This document shows positions 1 through 10,640 of a stretch of DNA of 63,285 bases, in pieces. How positions within the stretch are numbered: the first letter of the stretch is position 1; each line of letters opens with the position of its first letter. The DNA is from Candidatus Bipolaricaulota bacterium. GTDB lineage: Bacteria > Bipolaricaulota > Bipolaricaulia > M55B111. The DNA is taken from the NCBI GenBank assembly GCA_021735245.1, contig JAIPHJ010000009.1, positions 1 through 63,285 of the forward strand, written 5' to 3'. A program made the position numbers and the translations under genes. Below the pieces are notes generated by a model. The model worked only from the letters and a program-made list of their open reading frames with translations, did not search any database and was not told the DNA's origin.

Positions 1-105
1 GAGCGTAGCCTGGTGTAGTTGGTCCAGCTGGTCTTCTGCCAGTACTTTTAACCTGTTTTCTTCCTTTACTTTGATCGGGGATACCGTTGGACTTTTTTGA
101 TTCAT
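1..105 (-). CDS. MttB-family methyltransferase, N-terminal fragment cut by window edge
   Basis: Only the first 35 codons lie in the window; the gene continues to the left. The start is set by an excellent ribosome binding site (AAAGGAGGTC) about 12 bases upstream of the ATG. The visible protein ends in VLAEDQLDQLHQATL, which matches the opening helix of the trimethylamine methyltransferase (MttB, COG5598) family, where an L..dql..iH.atL pattern precedes the barrel. Members move a methyl group from a quaternary or tertiary amine to a corrinoid protein. It is co-directional with the aminotransferase 90 bases upstream, suggesting one transcript. Family assignment rests on a short stretch, so it is tentative; whether it is a pyrrolysine form cannot be seen. 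Confidence 0.55.
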   Translation of the reverse strand, partial: MNQKSPTVSPIKVKEENRLKVLAEDQLDQLHQATL

Positions 106-194
106 TTTGTTTTTAATGACCTCCTTTAGAGGAAAGTTCAACAGGGCCACTAAACTTTTGCTCGAGTTAGGTCAGATGTTTTATCTCCTGGTTT

Positions 195-1514
195 TCACGC
201 CTCCTGTAATTTTGGGGCCACGGCATCAAATGCCTGGATACATTTATCGATATCTTCTTCCGTATGTTGAACGGACAAAGTCCAGGGTTCAGTGCCCCAG
301 CCTACTGGGTGGGGTATAACTCCTTCATTTAACATTCCCAGGAAGAACTTTTTAGCCAACTCCTTCACTTCATCGTCAACGTACCTGTCGAAGTCCCGAT
401 CGTTCTTTATCGGATGAGAAGTGAAGTATATCGCCCCGCATTCCCCAACCGAGGTTATATAAGCGCCTAAATTATATTTGTCGATGATTTTTTCGTAGCC
501 CTCGATCAACCTTTCGTTCAACCCAAACACCTCGTCGTAGGCGTCCCCGGTTAGAACTTTCCGAAGTGTGGCAAGTGCGGCCCGAACTACCAGGGGATTG
601 GCATTATAAGTACCGGCGTGAGCAACGCCGTCTTTCAGTCTTATTTCTTTCATGATCTCGTCACGAGCACCGAACGCCCCTATGGAAAGACCCCCACCGA
701 TCGACTTGGCAAGGCATACAATGTCTGGTTCGAGGTCGTAATATTCACACGCCCCTCCCCAGGCCAGTTTTACCCCGGTTTTTACTTCGTCTAGGAGAAG
801 CAGGGCATCGTTAGCGTGACATAAATCTAAAAGTTTATGAAGGAAATTGTCTTCTGGCAGAACACAACCTCGATTCATCAAAACCGGTTCGATTAATACT
901 CCGGCAATCTCATTTTTGTAACTTTCAAACAGAGCTTTAAAAGAATCTAAATCGTTGAAGGAAGCAATCAAGGTATCGCTACTTGCACTCCTGGAAACTC
1001 CCTTATATTTAGGACGGGTTTTGCCATCGTCTCCTTTTTCTACAAGTACGGTATCGTGTACTCCGTGGTAACTACCTTCGACTTTAATGATCTTTTCTTT
1101 TTCCGTAAATCCTCTTGCCAATCTGACCGCGTGCATCGTAGTTTCGGTCCCGGAATTGGTAAATCTCACCTTGTCCACTGGGAACCTTTTGACCAATTCT
1201 TTTGCGAGTTTTGCCGAGAGCTTATGGGGCTTGGTGTACAGGGTGCCCAATTCCTTCTGCTTATCTATTGCCTTGTTAACCTCAGGATGAGCATGACCCG
1301 CCAGTTGAGCCCCGTAATTCATACACAGATCCACGTATTCGTTGCCGTCGGCGTCCACAATTTTTCCGGCCTCCGCTCTCTCGACGAAAAAGGGGTAAGG
1401 TTCAAAATACCTGAAAGTACTTCCTACGCCGACTGGCAGGTATTCCTTTGCCTCCTCGTACAACTTTTGAGATGTGGGGGTCCTCTCCTTGTACCGTTCC
1501 ATAATCCGGTTCAT
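195..1514 (-). CDS. class III aminotransferase, glutamate-1-semialdehyde aminomutase-like
   Basis: PLP-dependent fold-type I enzyme of about 439 residues. The N-terminal region carries the YVDLCMNYGAQLAGHAHPEV element typical of class III enzymes. NSGTETTMHAVRLAR binds the PLP phosphate, LLLLDEVKTG holds the ring-stacking Asp, and CLAKSIGGGLSIGAFG contains the Schiff-base lysine. A start 24 bases further upstream is possible, but AAAAGGAGTG lies correctly in front of this ATG, so I chose it. The closest general match is HemL-like aminotransferases. Placement between an MttB-like gene and a saccharopine-dehydrogenase-like gene argues for amino-acid or amine catabolism rather than haem synthesis. 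That role is inference; the substrate is unknown. Confidence 0.8.
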   Translation of the reverse strand: MNRIMERYKERTPTSQKLYEEAKEYLPVGVGSTFRYFEPYPFFVERAEAGKIVDADGNEYVDLCMNYGAQLAGHAHPEVNKAIDKQKELGTLYTKPHKLSAKLAKELVKRFPVDKVRFTNSGTETTMHAVRLARGFTEKEKIIKVEGSYHGVHDTVLVEKGDDGKTRPKYKGVSRSASSDTLIASFNDLDSFKALFESYKNEIAGVLIEPVLMNRGCVLPEDNFLHKLLDLCHANDALLLLDEVKTGVKLAWGGACEYYDLEPDIVCLAKSIGGGLSIGAFGARDEIMKEIRLKDGVAHAGTYNANPLVVRAALATLRKVLTGDAYDEVFGLNERLIEGYEKIIDKYNLGAYITSVGECGAIYFTSHPIKNDRDFDRYVDDEVKELAKKFFLGMLNEGVIPHPVGWGTEPWTLSVQHTEEDIDKCIQAFDAVAPKLQEA

Positions 1515-1563
1515 TTTTTCACTCCTTTTTAAAAACATTTACTTCACTCATCTCGAAATCCAA

Positions 1564-2739
1564 TCAATTTACCAGGGTCCGGACAATTGAATACACCGGC
1601 ATATGCCATTTTCCCATCAATTTAAAGAAATACTCCGGATCGATGCACTGCTCCGGAGGGAACACACCTCGTTTTTTTATATCTCCCCTGGCCAGCATCC
1701 AGGCGGCCATCCCGCCAGGACCCCCGACGGTTAGCGTTCCTGTTGCCAGGTTATATTTCTCCATGGGATGCATTATAGACTCCAGACGGTATTCAACTTC
1801 TCGTCCATCTTTTTCCCCACCCACTTCTACCCTGAGGACCTTGTGGTCATCGGGGCTTTTATCTTTCTCGTCCTCAAATCTACTCAATAATTCATTCAGA
1901 ACTTGCCTTGGAGATACTTCTACACCACCTACCCGGATCGGTTCTTCTTCACCGAACCCAAGTTGAACTAACAGTTTTAGCTTTTCCTTAAAAACCGAAG
2001 GGAGGGCAAGCTTAAAATTAACTTCCTGAATCCCTTTGTCTCCGAATGTTTTAGGAAGCGTGTAAACTTCCGTATGGAGGGTCGGGTACGAAGGCTGAGT
2101 ACCTACCGGTTCTGGAAACTGAACCTCCTCGGGTTCTGAGAAGGGGAAGGGTGGGAGCTCCTTAAATTCTCCGCCCTCAAAAACTTGAGCCGGTTTAGTG
2201 AATTCGTCAAGTAGGGTATCAAGTGCGTAAGGAGCTTTTACCGGAGCTTCGGTGTCAGTATAACTAACAATTCCATCTCTAATCCTTATATACTCGGCAG
2301 TATCAAGTCTATCTACACCGTACCTGGCCATTATATTAACTATTCCGGGAGCACTACCCATCCCGTTAATGGCGGTAATCCCCGCCCGTTCAAACTCGGG
2401 AGAGAGTTTAAGCTGCTTTTTGGCGGTATGAAATAGTCCACCGAGATCTACGTAGTGGGTTTTCGTATCCAGGCAAGCATCCATAACTTTGAGATTGGAG
2501 TAGTAGACGGTAGAGTTTAAAACCACTTCAGCGTCGGAGAGTAAATCAACCAGGGAATCGGGGTCTTTAAAATCCGCGTACTCTGGCTCCGCTTTTCCCC
2601 CTAAATTCGCTGCCTCCTTTTTAGCTCGGTCTATATCTTTGTCCGCTATAACTACTTTACTTACGTCTTCCTGGTTTACTAAAAACCGGTTTGCCCCTGG
2701 AGCCATCTTTCCAGCCCCACCTAAAACAACAATTTTCAT
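1564..2739 (-). CDS. saccharopine dehydrogenase-like NAD(P) oxidoreductase
   Basis: 391 residues. The N-terminus MKIVVLGGAGKMAPGANRFL is a Rossmann nucleotide-binding loop (GGAGKM), followed by VVIADKDIDRAKKEA, where the acidic residue after the second strand selects the cofactor. The middle has GLFHTAKKQLKLS and INGMGSAPGIVNIMARYG, and the C-terminal half has TGTLTVGGPGGMAAWMLARG; all are characteristic of saccharopine dehydrogenase/Lys9-type proteins (COG1748). A GGAGG ribosome site precedes the ATG. Its stop lies about 50 bases before the aminotransferase start, so the two probably share a transcript. Proteins of this family reduce or oxidise an amino-acid imine or semialdehyde, which pairs naturally with an aminotransferase. 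The exact substrate is unknown. Confidence 0.75.
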   Translation of the reverse strand: MKIVVLGGAGKMAPGANRFLVNQEDVSKVVIADKDIDRAKKEAANLGGKAEPEYADFKDPDSLVDLLSDAEVVLNSTVYYSNLKVMDACLDTKTHYVDLGGLFHTAKKQLKLSPEFERAGITAINGMGSAPGIVNIMARYGVDRLDTAEYIRIRDGIVSYTDTEAPVKAPYALDTLLDEFTKPAQVFEGGEFKELPPFPFSEPEEVQFPEPVGTQPSYPTLHTEVYTLPKTFGDKGIQEVNFKLALPSVFKEKLKLLVQLGFGEEEPIRVGGVEVSPRQVLNELLSRFEDEKDKSPDDHKVLRVEVGGEKDGREVEYRLESIMHPMEKYNLATGTLTVGGPGGMAAWMLARGDIKKRGVFPPEQCIDPEYFFKLMGKWHMPVYSIVRTLVN

Positions 2740-3446
2740 TTCTGCCTCCTTAACTACGAAAACTGCTCAACTACACTCTTTTAGAAACTCCACCGATTCG
2801 GGCAATCGGAGCTTTCTGTTTTTACGTTCCTTTTCCACCCCCTGTTATACTCTTTAGCCTAGTTACGAATAATGCCCCGCCCTGTGGGCAGGGATAGTGG
2901 CATTCAAGCGATTTCGTTACTTATTTTTTTCTCATACTCCCGTAATATTATTTACCTATCCAGACCCCTTCGGCAGGGGATCATTGTTTCCACTCTGGAA
3001 TGGAATCGTTTCCTGGAAAGTTGGCTCCCGTACACTCTGAAAATAAAAAATTGGGCAAAAGATAATTAATTCGGAGGTATAATTATTCTTAACTCTGCGC
3101 CGGTGAGGGTTTCCCGTCTAGCTTATCTCATTGCCTCCTTTAGGTGAAAAACCCCAAGCCTCAATTTATTGATTCCATTTGCCAAGCATTTCTAGTATTA
3201 CAGATATATAATATTTTGTCAAACGGGGCAATTTGTATTCAGTTCATCCCCGGGCTCTTCCGGCCACGGACAATTATTCCCGCCGACAAATAGCGGTCCA
3301 GGTCATCCCGGGTTCAGGGTCAGTCCAAATGGACCGGGATGCCTTCAATCAAGAACATCCACGGGTGCTTGAGACGGAATTAAGCTCTGCATAACCTATG
3401 ATAGATCAATTTAGGGGGAAATATGCAAAAAGGGAGGCGAATTAAT
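2740..3446. other. 707-bp non-coding gap with hairpins
   Basis: This is a spacer between two minus-strand transcription units; I see no credible gene in it. It holds a GC hairpin near 2874-2891 (CCCCGCC...GGGCAGGG) resembling the right-end hairpin of the dispersed repeat family, a CCCC/GGGG hairpin near 2965-2980, and a nested inverted repeat at 3304-3341. The last has outer arms CATCCCGG/CCGGGATG and inner arms GTCCA/TGGAC. Short open frames here lack ribosome sites and family features. It may be a graveyard of repeat elements. Confidence 0.4.
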
Positions 3447-4784
3447 CTACTCTTCACAGTTTTCAACGAGGAAATTCGGAAGGGTAAAGCACTCCACCAG
3501 CGAAGCAATCACGTTTTCTCGCCCTACCCTTGTATATAGACCGTTTATCTCATGCTCGTACAGGAACAAGCCAATCAGGAAACCAAACTTCTCAAAGCCA
3601 ATCTCGTCGTCGTTGACGTAAAGAAATTCTTTCTCAGGTACGTCACAGAACTCCTGAGCGATGTAGTTTTCTCCCTGAGTCTCCTCGACCTTCTCTTTCC
3701 ACTCCTCTAGCTCGAAGTCTTCTCCGACGTAAACCCCGTGCCCCGCAAACTTGTCGAACGGTTTCAGCAGAAACCGGTCTTTTTCCTCTATCAATTTCTC
3801 CTTCAACGAGCTATCTCCGTCGTGGAATAACCGGCTCAGCGGAAAGTACTCCTCGACAAACTCTCTCTCTTCTTCGGTAAGAAAATCAGTGTAAGCCCTT
3901 TCCTGAAGGATGGCAAACAACGCTTTGTTGTGAACTATTTGCGAAGTAAATCCCCCAACGACGCACACGTTCCCGTCCCTGTAGGCCTCCAGAAACGGCT
4001 CGACTTCTTCGTATCGCTCGATAACTTTACGAGTAGTTGCTCGACGATAGACCAGGTCTATCCGTCGTGAATCGGCCAGCAAATCCTTTCCATCGTACTC
4101 GAATTTCCTTGGATCCCAGATTAGCGTCTGGTATCCTCGATTTTCGAATCTATTCTTATATTCCTGGAATTCGCTGTTAATTCCTTCCCCCTCAAAATCT
4201 ACTATAGCCACGGTTTCCGGGTCCTCTTCCTCACCCGTAAATTCGTGGTAGATATCGATGATCGTGTCGATCAAGTTTTCCATCGGAGTGTAATAGTCGA
4301 CATCGCAGTCATCCGGAATGAACTCCAGCGCCCTTGACCGGTAAATAGCATTCTGCAGAACTCTTGCTTCGTTCATTCCCGCGGATCCGTCCGTGTTGAA
4401 TTCGCAGAATTTAAGTCCCTCATCGTAGTCGTAAAATATATCGAACCGAGCAACGGGAAAAGGGTTCTCGTAGCCGGGGTCGGCAAGGATAAGTTCTTCG
4501 GTTCTCTGCGAAAACGGGAAGATTTGACGAAAAGCTTCGTCGGTCCGATATTTTTCTACCGTCTTGGTCAGAATTTCCGTCAACTGGGCCAGAATTCCAT
4601 CTATCCACGCCAGGTCTTCCAGTGAAAAGAACATCGGTTGATAGAGAAAATCTATCGGATCCCCCAGGTACCGAGCGGAAGAATCCTCGACTTGTTTTTT
4701 TACTTTCCGGTAGTCCTCAAGGAACTCGTTCGGCCGTGATTCCACGTCTTCCCGGAACTTCGACAGTAACTCTTCGGCGTCCAT
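3447..4784 (-). CDS. glutathionylspermidine synthase-type (circularly permuted) ATP-grasp ligase
   Basis: 445 residues. The N-terminal part contains RFDIFYDYDEGLKFCEFNTD followed by GSAGMNEARVLQN, the pattern of the preATP-grasp/glutathionylspermidine-synthase family (carboxylate-amine ligases with permuted ATP-grasp). The C-terminal part has ATP-grasp elements: FLLKPFDKFAGHGVYVGED (lysine and glycine-rich loop) and ENYIAQEFCDVPEKEF. The gene starts 12 bases after the stop of the glutamate-cysteine ligase-like gene, with its AGGAG ribosome site overlapping that stop, so the two are coupled. Known relatives form an amide bond using ATP. By context it would extend gamma-glutamylcysteine (or gamma-glutamyl-X) with an amine or amino acid. 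The product is not predictable from sequence. Confidence 0.7.
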   Translation of the reverse strand: MDAEELLSKFREDVESRPNEFLEDYRKVKKQVEDSSARYLGDPIDFLYQPMFFSLEDLAWIDGILAQLTEILTKTVEKYRTDEAFRQIFPFSQRTEELILADPGYENPFPVARFDIFYDYDEGLKFCEFNTDGSAGMNEARVLQNAIYRSRALEFIPDDCDVDYYTPMENLIDTIIDIYHEFTGEEEDPETVAIVDFEGEGINSEFQEYKNRFENRGYQTLIWDPRKFEYDGKDLLADSRRIDLVYRRATTRKVIERYEEVEPFLEAYRDGNVCVVGGFTSQIVHNKALFAILQERAYTDFLTEEEREFVEEYFPLSRLFHDGDSSLKEKLIEEKDRFLLKPFDKFAGHGVYVGEDFELEEWKEKVEETQGENYIAQEFCDVPEKEFLYVNDDEIGFEKFGFLIGLFLYEHEINGLYTRVGRENVIASLVECFTLPNFLVENCEE

Positions 4785-4796
4785 TCTTATCTCCTA

Positions 4797-6098
4797 TTAG
4801 TTGATAATTTCGTTTAAATTGCACCACGACAGGGCCTTCGCTTTCCCTTCCGACAGAAAATTCAGGGTCTTCTGCCGGGGAGTAATCTCTTTTTCGGCGA
4901 GTTGTTTTAGCGGTTTCAGGTAGACGCTCTCTCCCGACTCCAATCCTTGTTCAGCCAACTCAAGCAGGTCTCTATAGGCCGATAATATCGAATCTGAACC
5001 CCAGCTCGCCGCCAAACCCTTTTCGGTCAATTTACGTTTCCGCTCGATGAATTGGTCTCTGGTTATATCCTTAAATATTTTATATAGATTATCCAGGTTG
5101 TCCTCGCTGTACAAAAGCCCCTTCCAGAAACACAGGTAGGCAAAACTATACGGGTAAGGTAATGAGTCACCCATCCTTATCTCCAGATGGTTTTTGGTCC
5201 TAACGTCGGGAAAGACTGTAGTCAGGAGGTATTCCAGTTCCCCCACGTTCGGATCGAGATCTTCCAGGAGTATCTCCTTGAGCAATTTATCCTTCGAATA
5301 AACAAGTTCTCCCCCTTTCTCGTAAACCATAGGAGGGGTGTTTAACAGGTACTCCGCGTAGTCCCTGTAGCCGAACTCGGCCTTGAACAACCCGGGTGGG
5401 AATCCGCAGCGTTCCGAATCACAGTTCTCCCAGATCGATCGGCGAAGTCCTTCGTTTTCGGTGACCTCGCTTTCGAAGAACGGCGAATTGTCCAGAACCG
5501 TGTAGACCAGAGGGGAAAGAACGTTAGCCACCAGGTTCTTCTTCACGTAATCCTCTTCGTCGAAGTAGTCGAAGTTCACGTGGATCGCGCTCGTCGACTT
5601 CATCATGTGGTGAGCATATTTCCCTTTATTCCCAAAGTAGTCGTGCATGTAAGTATACCGTTTCTTGGGCAGCAGGGGAATCTCTTCAATCTTGCTTTTT
5701 GGCTGGTAGCCGAGGCAGAAGAGGGCATTACCCCAACCATCCAGTATGGCGACAACTTCTCTCACGAAGTCAAGGTAAATATCCCGCAAATCTTCAACTG
5801 AATCCTGCGGAAGGATACTCAACTCAAGCTGGCCTCCTGGTTCCAGGGCGACCCTGGCCGATTCTCCCTCCAGTCCAACGACGCGACCCTCCTCCCATTT
5901 CGGTTCCCAGTTCCTCTCCGTAAGCTCAGTCAATAGGTCTTCTATACCGTCTTCCTCGTAATAGGTTGTGGCTTTCAGTGATTGGGATTCCAGCACAAAG
6001 TGCTCGACTTCGACGCCCAGTTCTCTCTCCTCACTGTGGCATTCGGATTCTTTAAGATAATCAACTATGAGTTCTAGTTTGTTCCGGTATTTACCCAT
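4797..6098 (-). CDS. glutamate-cysteine ligase family protein (GCS2/EgtA-like)
   Basis: 433 residues. LGVEVEHFVL near residue 27 is the ATP/metal-binding Glu motif of glutamate-cysteine ligases. LEPGGQLELSILP, RYTYMHDYFG, MMKSTSAIHVNFDYF and NHLEIRMGDSLPYPYSFAY are the successive substrate and metal motifs of the GCS2 (plant/actinobacterial) branch. The family makes a gamma-glutamyl amide, classically gamma-glutamylcysteine, with ATP in the cytoplasm. The start has GGAG eight bases upstream. It is first of a two-gene unit with the ATP-grasp ligase, so the two steps parallel GshA/GshB without a normal GshB. The true amine substrate could be cysteine or another amino acid. Confidence 0.8.
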   Translation of the reverse strand: MGKYRNKLELIVDYLKESECHSEERELGVEVEHFVLESQSLKATTYYEEDGIEDLLTELTERNWEPKWEEGRVVGLEGESARVALEPGGQLELSILPQDSVEDLRDIYLDFVREVVAILDGWGNALFCLGYQPKSKIEEIPLLPKKRYTYMHDYFGNKGKYAHHMMKSTSAIHVNFDYFDEEDYVKKNLVANVLSPLVYTVLDNSPFFESEVTENEGLRRSIWENCDSERCGFPPGLFKAEFGYRDYAEYLLNTPPMVYEKGGELVYSKDKLLKEILLEDLDPNVGELEYLLTTVFPDVRTKNHLEIRMGDSLPYPYSFAYLCFWKGLLYSEDNLDNLYKIFKDITRDQFIERKRKLTEKGLAASWGSDSILSAYRDLLELAEQGLESGESVYLKPLKQLAEKEITPRQKTLNFLSEGKAKALSWCNLNEIIN

Positions 6099-8575
<2,477 letters not shown>

Positions 8576-8644
8576 TTCGTTCCGGTTGACTTTCCGAGAA
8601 AGCCGGACGGACTTACGCAAGCGCCGGCGAACATTCGTAGTTAT

Positions 8645-8894
8645 TACCAAAAATAGCTGAGAACCCACCAGGGCTTGCCCTGGGGATGAATCAGCTGGTT
8701 TTTGGTCCAGCAGTCAATCGAGGATAATTCTCTTAAAAGACTGCTGGTAGTTATTTGAGTTGATATCTCTTATCTAGGTCGAAATACAGAGATGGGCTCG
8801 ATTGACTGCTGGGTCTCGTGTTTTTGAAGGAAGTAGTTGTTGTTTATAAAGGGGTTTTTCTACAAGCCCCGCCTGGAAGGGCGGGGTAATTGAC
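8645..8894 (+). repeat. dispersed repeat copy A (full, 250 bp), IS200/IS605-like ends
   Basis: The left end has the conserved stretch ending GAATCAGCTGGTTTTTG, with hairpin CCAGGG-cttg-CCCTGG at 8668-8683. The right end has AAAGGGGTTTTTCTACAAG, then the hairpin CCCCGCC/GGCGGGG at 8867-8886, and terminates in TAATTGAC. Copy B at 56345-56594 is the same structure and the same 250-bp length on the other strand. The organisation (subterminal imperfect hairpins, no long terminal inverted repeats, right end finishing TTGAC) resembles non-autonomous IS200/IS605 elements. It fills nearly the whole gap between gyrB and rqcH and ends 25 bases before the rqcH start. No transposase is encoded. Confidence 0.8.
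8707..8812. repeat. nested 106-bp element with 16-bp perfect terminal inverted repeats (copy 1)
   Basis: CCAGCAGTCAATCGAG at 8707-8722 is the exact reverse complement of 8797-8812. The interior has no coding capacity. An equivalent 105-bp segment with the same termini sits at the same place inside repeat copy B. Repeat copies C and D lack it while keeping both flanking parts, so it behaves as a separate insertion (MITE-like) or an excisable palindrome. The single strand could fold into one long hairpin. Confidence 0.8.
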
Positions 8895-8919
8895 TTAAAT
8901 ATCTACATTCAAGGTTATT

Positions 8920-10635
8920 ATGGCATTAGACGGCATTACGATCCACTGGTTAAAACGGGAGTTGCAGGAAAACCTGACCGGAGGCTGGGTTCGAAAGATC
9001 TACCAGCCAAGACGGGAACTGGTTACGATCAACGTCTGGAACGGTGAAGACTACACTCTGTTGATCTCCTGCGGTACGGATTTCCGGATTCAGCTGACAA
9101 ACCTGGACCTGGAAAACCCTGACAGCCCCCCCAACTTTACCATGCTTCTCCGGAAACACCTTTCCGGCGGGAAGATCTCTCGGATAACCCAGAGGGGGCT
9201 GGATCGAGTCCTTAAGGTAGAAGTGGACAAGAAAACCGAACCCGAAAACGAAGACGGGGAAGGCGAAATAGTTAGAAAAGAGATTTACGTGGAGCTCATG
9301 GGGCGGAACAGTAACCTGTTTCTGGTCCAGGACGAAAATATTCTCGGTACCCTGAAGGAAAAAGAAAACGAACGAAGACCCGTCACTCCCGGAAACACCT
9401 ACAAATTACCACCGAAACAGGACAAAGTAGATCCGTTTGAACTTTCCGAGGACCAATTTTACGAGTTCTTCAATCAGGAGCAACCGGCATGGAGGAATCT
9501 ATTAAACAACATTGAGGGCATCGGCCCGACTCTGGCAAAAGAGATAACCGCCAGAGCCGGAGTTTCCCGGGGAGAGAAAGACCTTTCCGGTTCCGATGTT
9601 GACTCGCTGTGGGAGGCCGCGAAAGAGTTATTCGACGAACTTGCCTCGGGAGTAACCCCCCTGGTCTACCAGAAGGACGGAAAACCGGTCGAATTTAGCC
9701 CGATCGAGCTGGAAAGCTACTCGGCCGAAGAGAAAATATCTTTCGGAACTTTGAGTGAGGCCCTTGACCACTATTACAAAGCCAAAGAGACCAGTTACGA
9801 AACGAAGGACCTTCGTGAGGAAGTAGAAACAACTTTAGAGGACGAGCTGGGGAGAGTTCAGGGAGCGCTGAAAAACGTAGAAGAACAATTAAAGCAGTCC
9901 CAAAACAGGGAAAGGTTAAAGGAAACGGGAGATATCATTCTGGCAAACCTGAGTGAACTGGAAAAGGGAATGGAGAAAGCTGAGCTCAACGACCCCTACC
10001 GAGAGGGAGAAAAAAGAGAGGTCAAACTGGACCCTTCGTCCACGCCGGAAGAGAACGCCCAGAAGTACTACGAGAGATACAAGAAATTGAAGAGAGGGAA
10101 AGAAAAACTTGAACGAAGAAAGCGGTCCCTGAATAACGAGCTCAAGTTCCTCCGGAAACTATCAACCAATTTAGAAGAGGCTGAATCCAGGGAAGAACTG
10201 GCAAGGATCGAGGGTACCCTGAAGGAAAAAGGCTACATAGATGAGGACTCCGACTCCGCCGAAGAAGGTGACGGAGGAGGGCCCAAAGAATACTGGGTGA
10301 AAGGCCACAAGATAATGGTGGGAAGAAATGCCAGACAGAACGACGAACTGGTGCGGAACGCTTCGAGAGACGACATCTGGCTTCACGTTAGGAAATACGC
10401 CGGAGCTCACGTAGTTATCGTGACGGACGGACGCCCCGACCAGGTACCGGAAGAGGTAATAGTAAAAGCGGCTCAGCTCGCGGCTCTGAATTCAAAAGCG
10501 CGGGCGGCCGACAAAGCAACAGTGAGCTACACTCAAGTAAAGTACGTGGATAAGCCAAAAGGGGCGAAGCCCGGTCTGGTCCAGATTACCAACGAAAATA
10601 CGATTACAGTATCTCCGAAAGAGGTGATCAAGTAA
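8920..10635 (+). CDS. rqcH: RqcH, NFACT family ribosome quality control protein (Rqc2 homologue)
   Basis: 571 residues with the complete NFACT layout. NFACT-N begins MALDGITIHWLKRELQENL and includes the NFTMLLRKHLSGGKI element. A helix-hairpin-helix follows with NNIEGIGPTLAKEITARAG near residue 200, then a long charged coiled coil (about residues 290-440). The C-terminal NFACT-R domain has KIMVGRNARQNDELVRNAS and DDIWLHVRKYAGAHVVI. Bacterial RqcH binds stalled 50S subunits carrying peptidyl-tRNA and recruits tRNA-Ala to add alanine tails. The ribosome site is weak (AAGG). The protease gene follows after 5 bases. The family is sometimes annotated as fibronectin-binding protein (FbpA); the RqcH role is better supported. 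Confidence 0.9.
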   Translation: MALDGITIHWLKRELQENLTGGWVRKIYQPRRELVTINVWNGEDYTLLISCGTDFRIQLTNLDLENPDSPPNFTMLLRKHLSGGKISRITQRGLDRVLKVEVDKKTEPENEDGEGEIVRKEIYVELMGRNSNLFLVQDENILGTLKEKENERRPVTPGNTYKLPPKQDKVDPFELSEDQFYEFFNQEQPAWRNLLNNIEGIGPTLAKEITARAGVSRGEKDLSGSDVDSLWEAAKELFDELASGVTPLVYQKDGKPVEFSPIELESYSAEEKISFGTLSEALDHYYKAKETSYETKDLREEVETTLEDELGRVQGALKNVEEQLKQSQNRERLKETGDIILANLSELEKGMEKAELNDPYREGEKREVKLDPSSTPEENAQKYYERYKKLKRGKEKLERRKRSLNNELKFLRKLSTNLEEAESREELARIEGTLKEKGYIDEDSDSAEEGDGGGPKEYWVKGHKIMVGRNARQNDELVRNASRDDIWLHVRKYAGAHVVIVTDGRPDQVPEEVIVKAAQLAALNSKARAADKATVSYTQVKYVDKPKGAKPGLVQITNENTITVSPKEVIK

Positions 10636-10640
10636 GTCTC

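Noticed and set aside
195-1514. Genuine hemL (haem biosynthesis)
   Set aside because: Motifs are of the broad class III/HemL-like group, but no haem genes are near and the neighbours suggest amine or amino-acid catabolism.
2872-3069. 65-residue frame in the gap after the saccharopine-like gene
   Set aside because: It begins inside a GC hairpin resembling a repeat end and shows no domain or ribosome site.
8645-8894. CRISPR array
   Set aside because: Repeats are dispersed tens of kilobases apart, in both orientations, with no regular spacing, spacers or cas genes.
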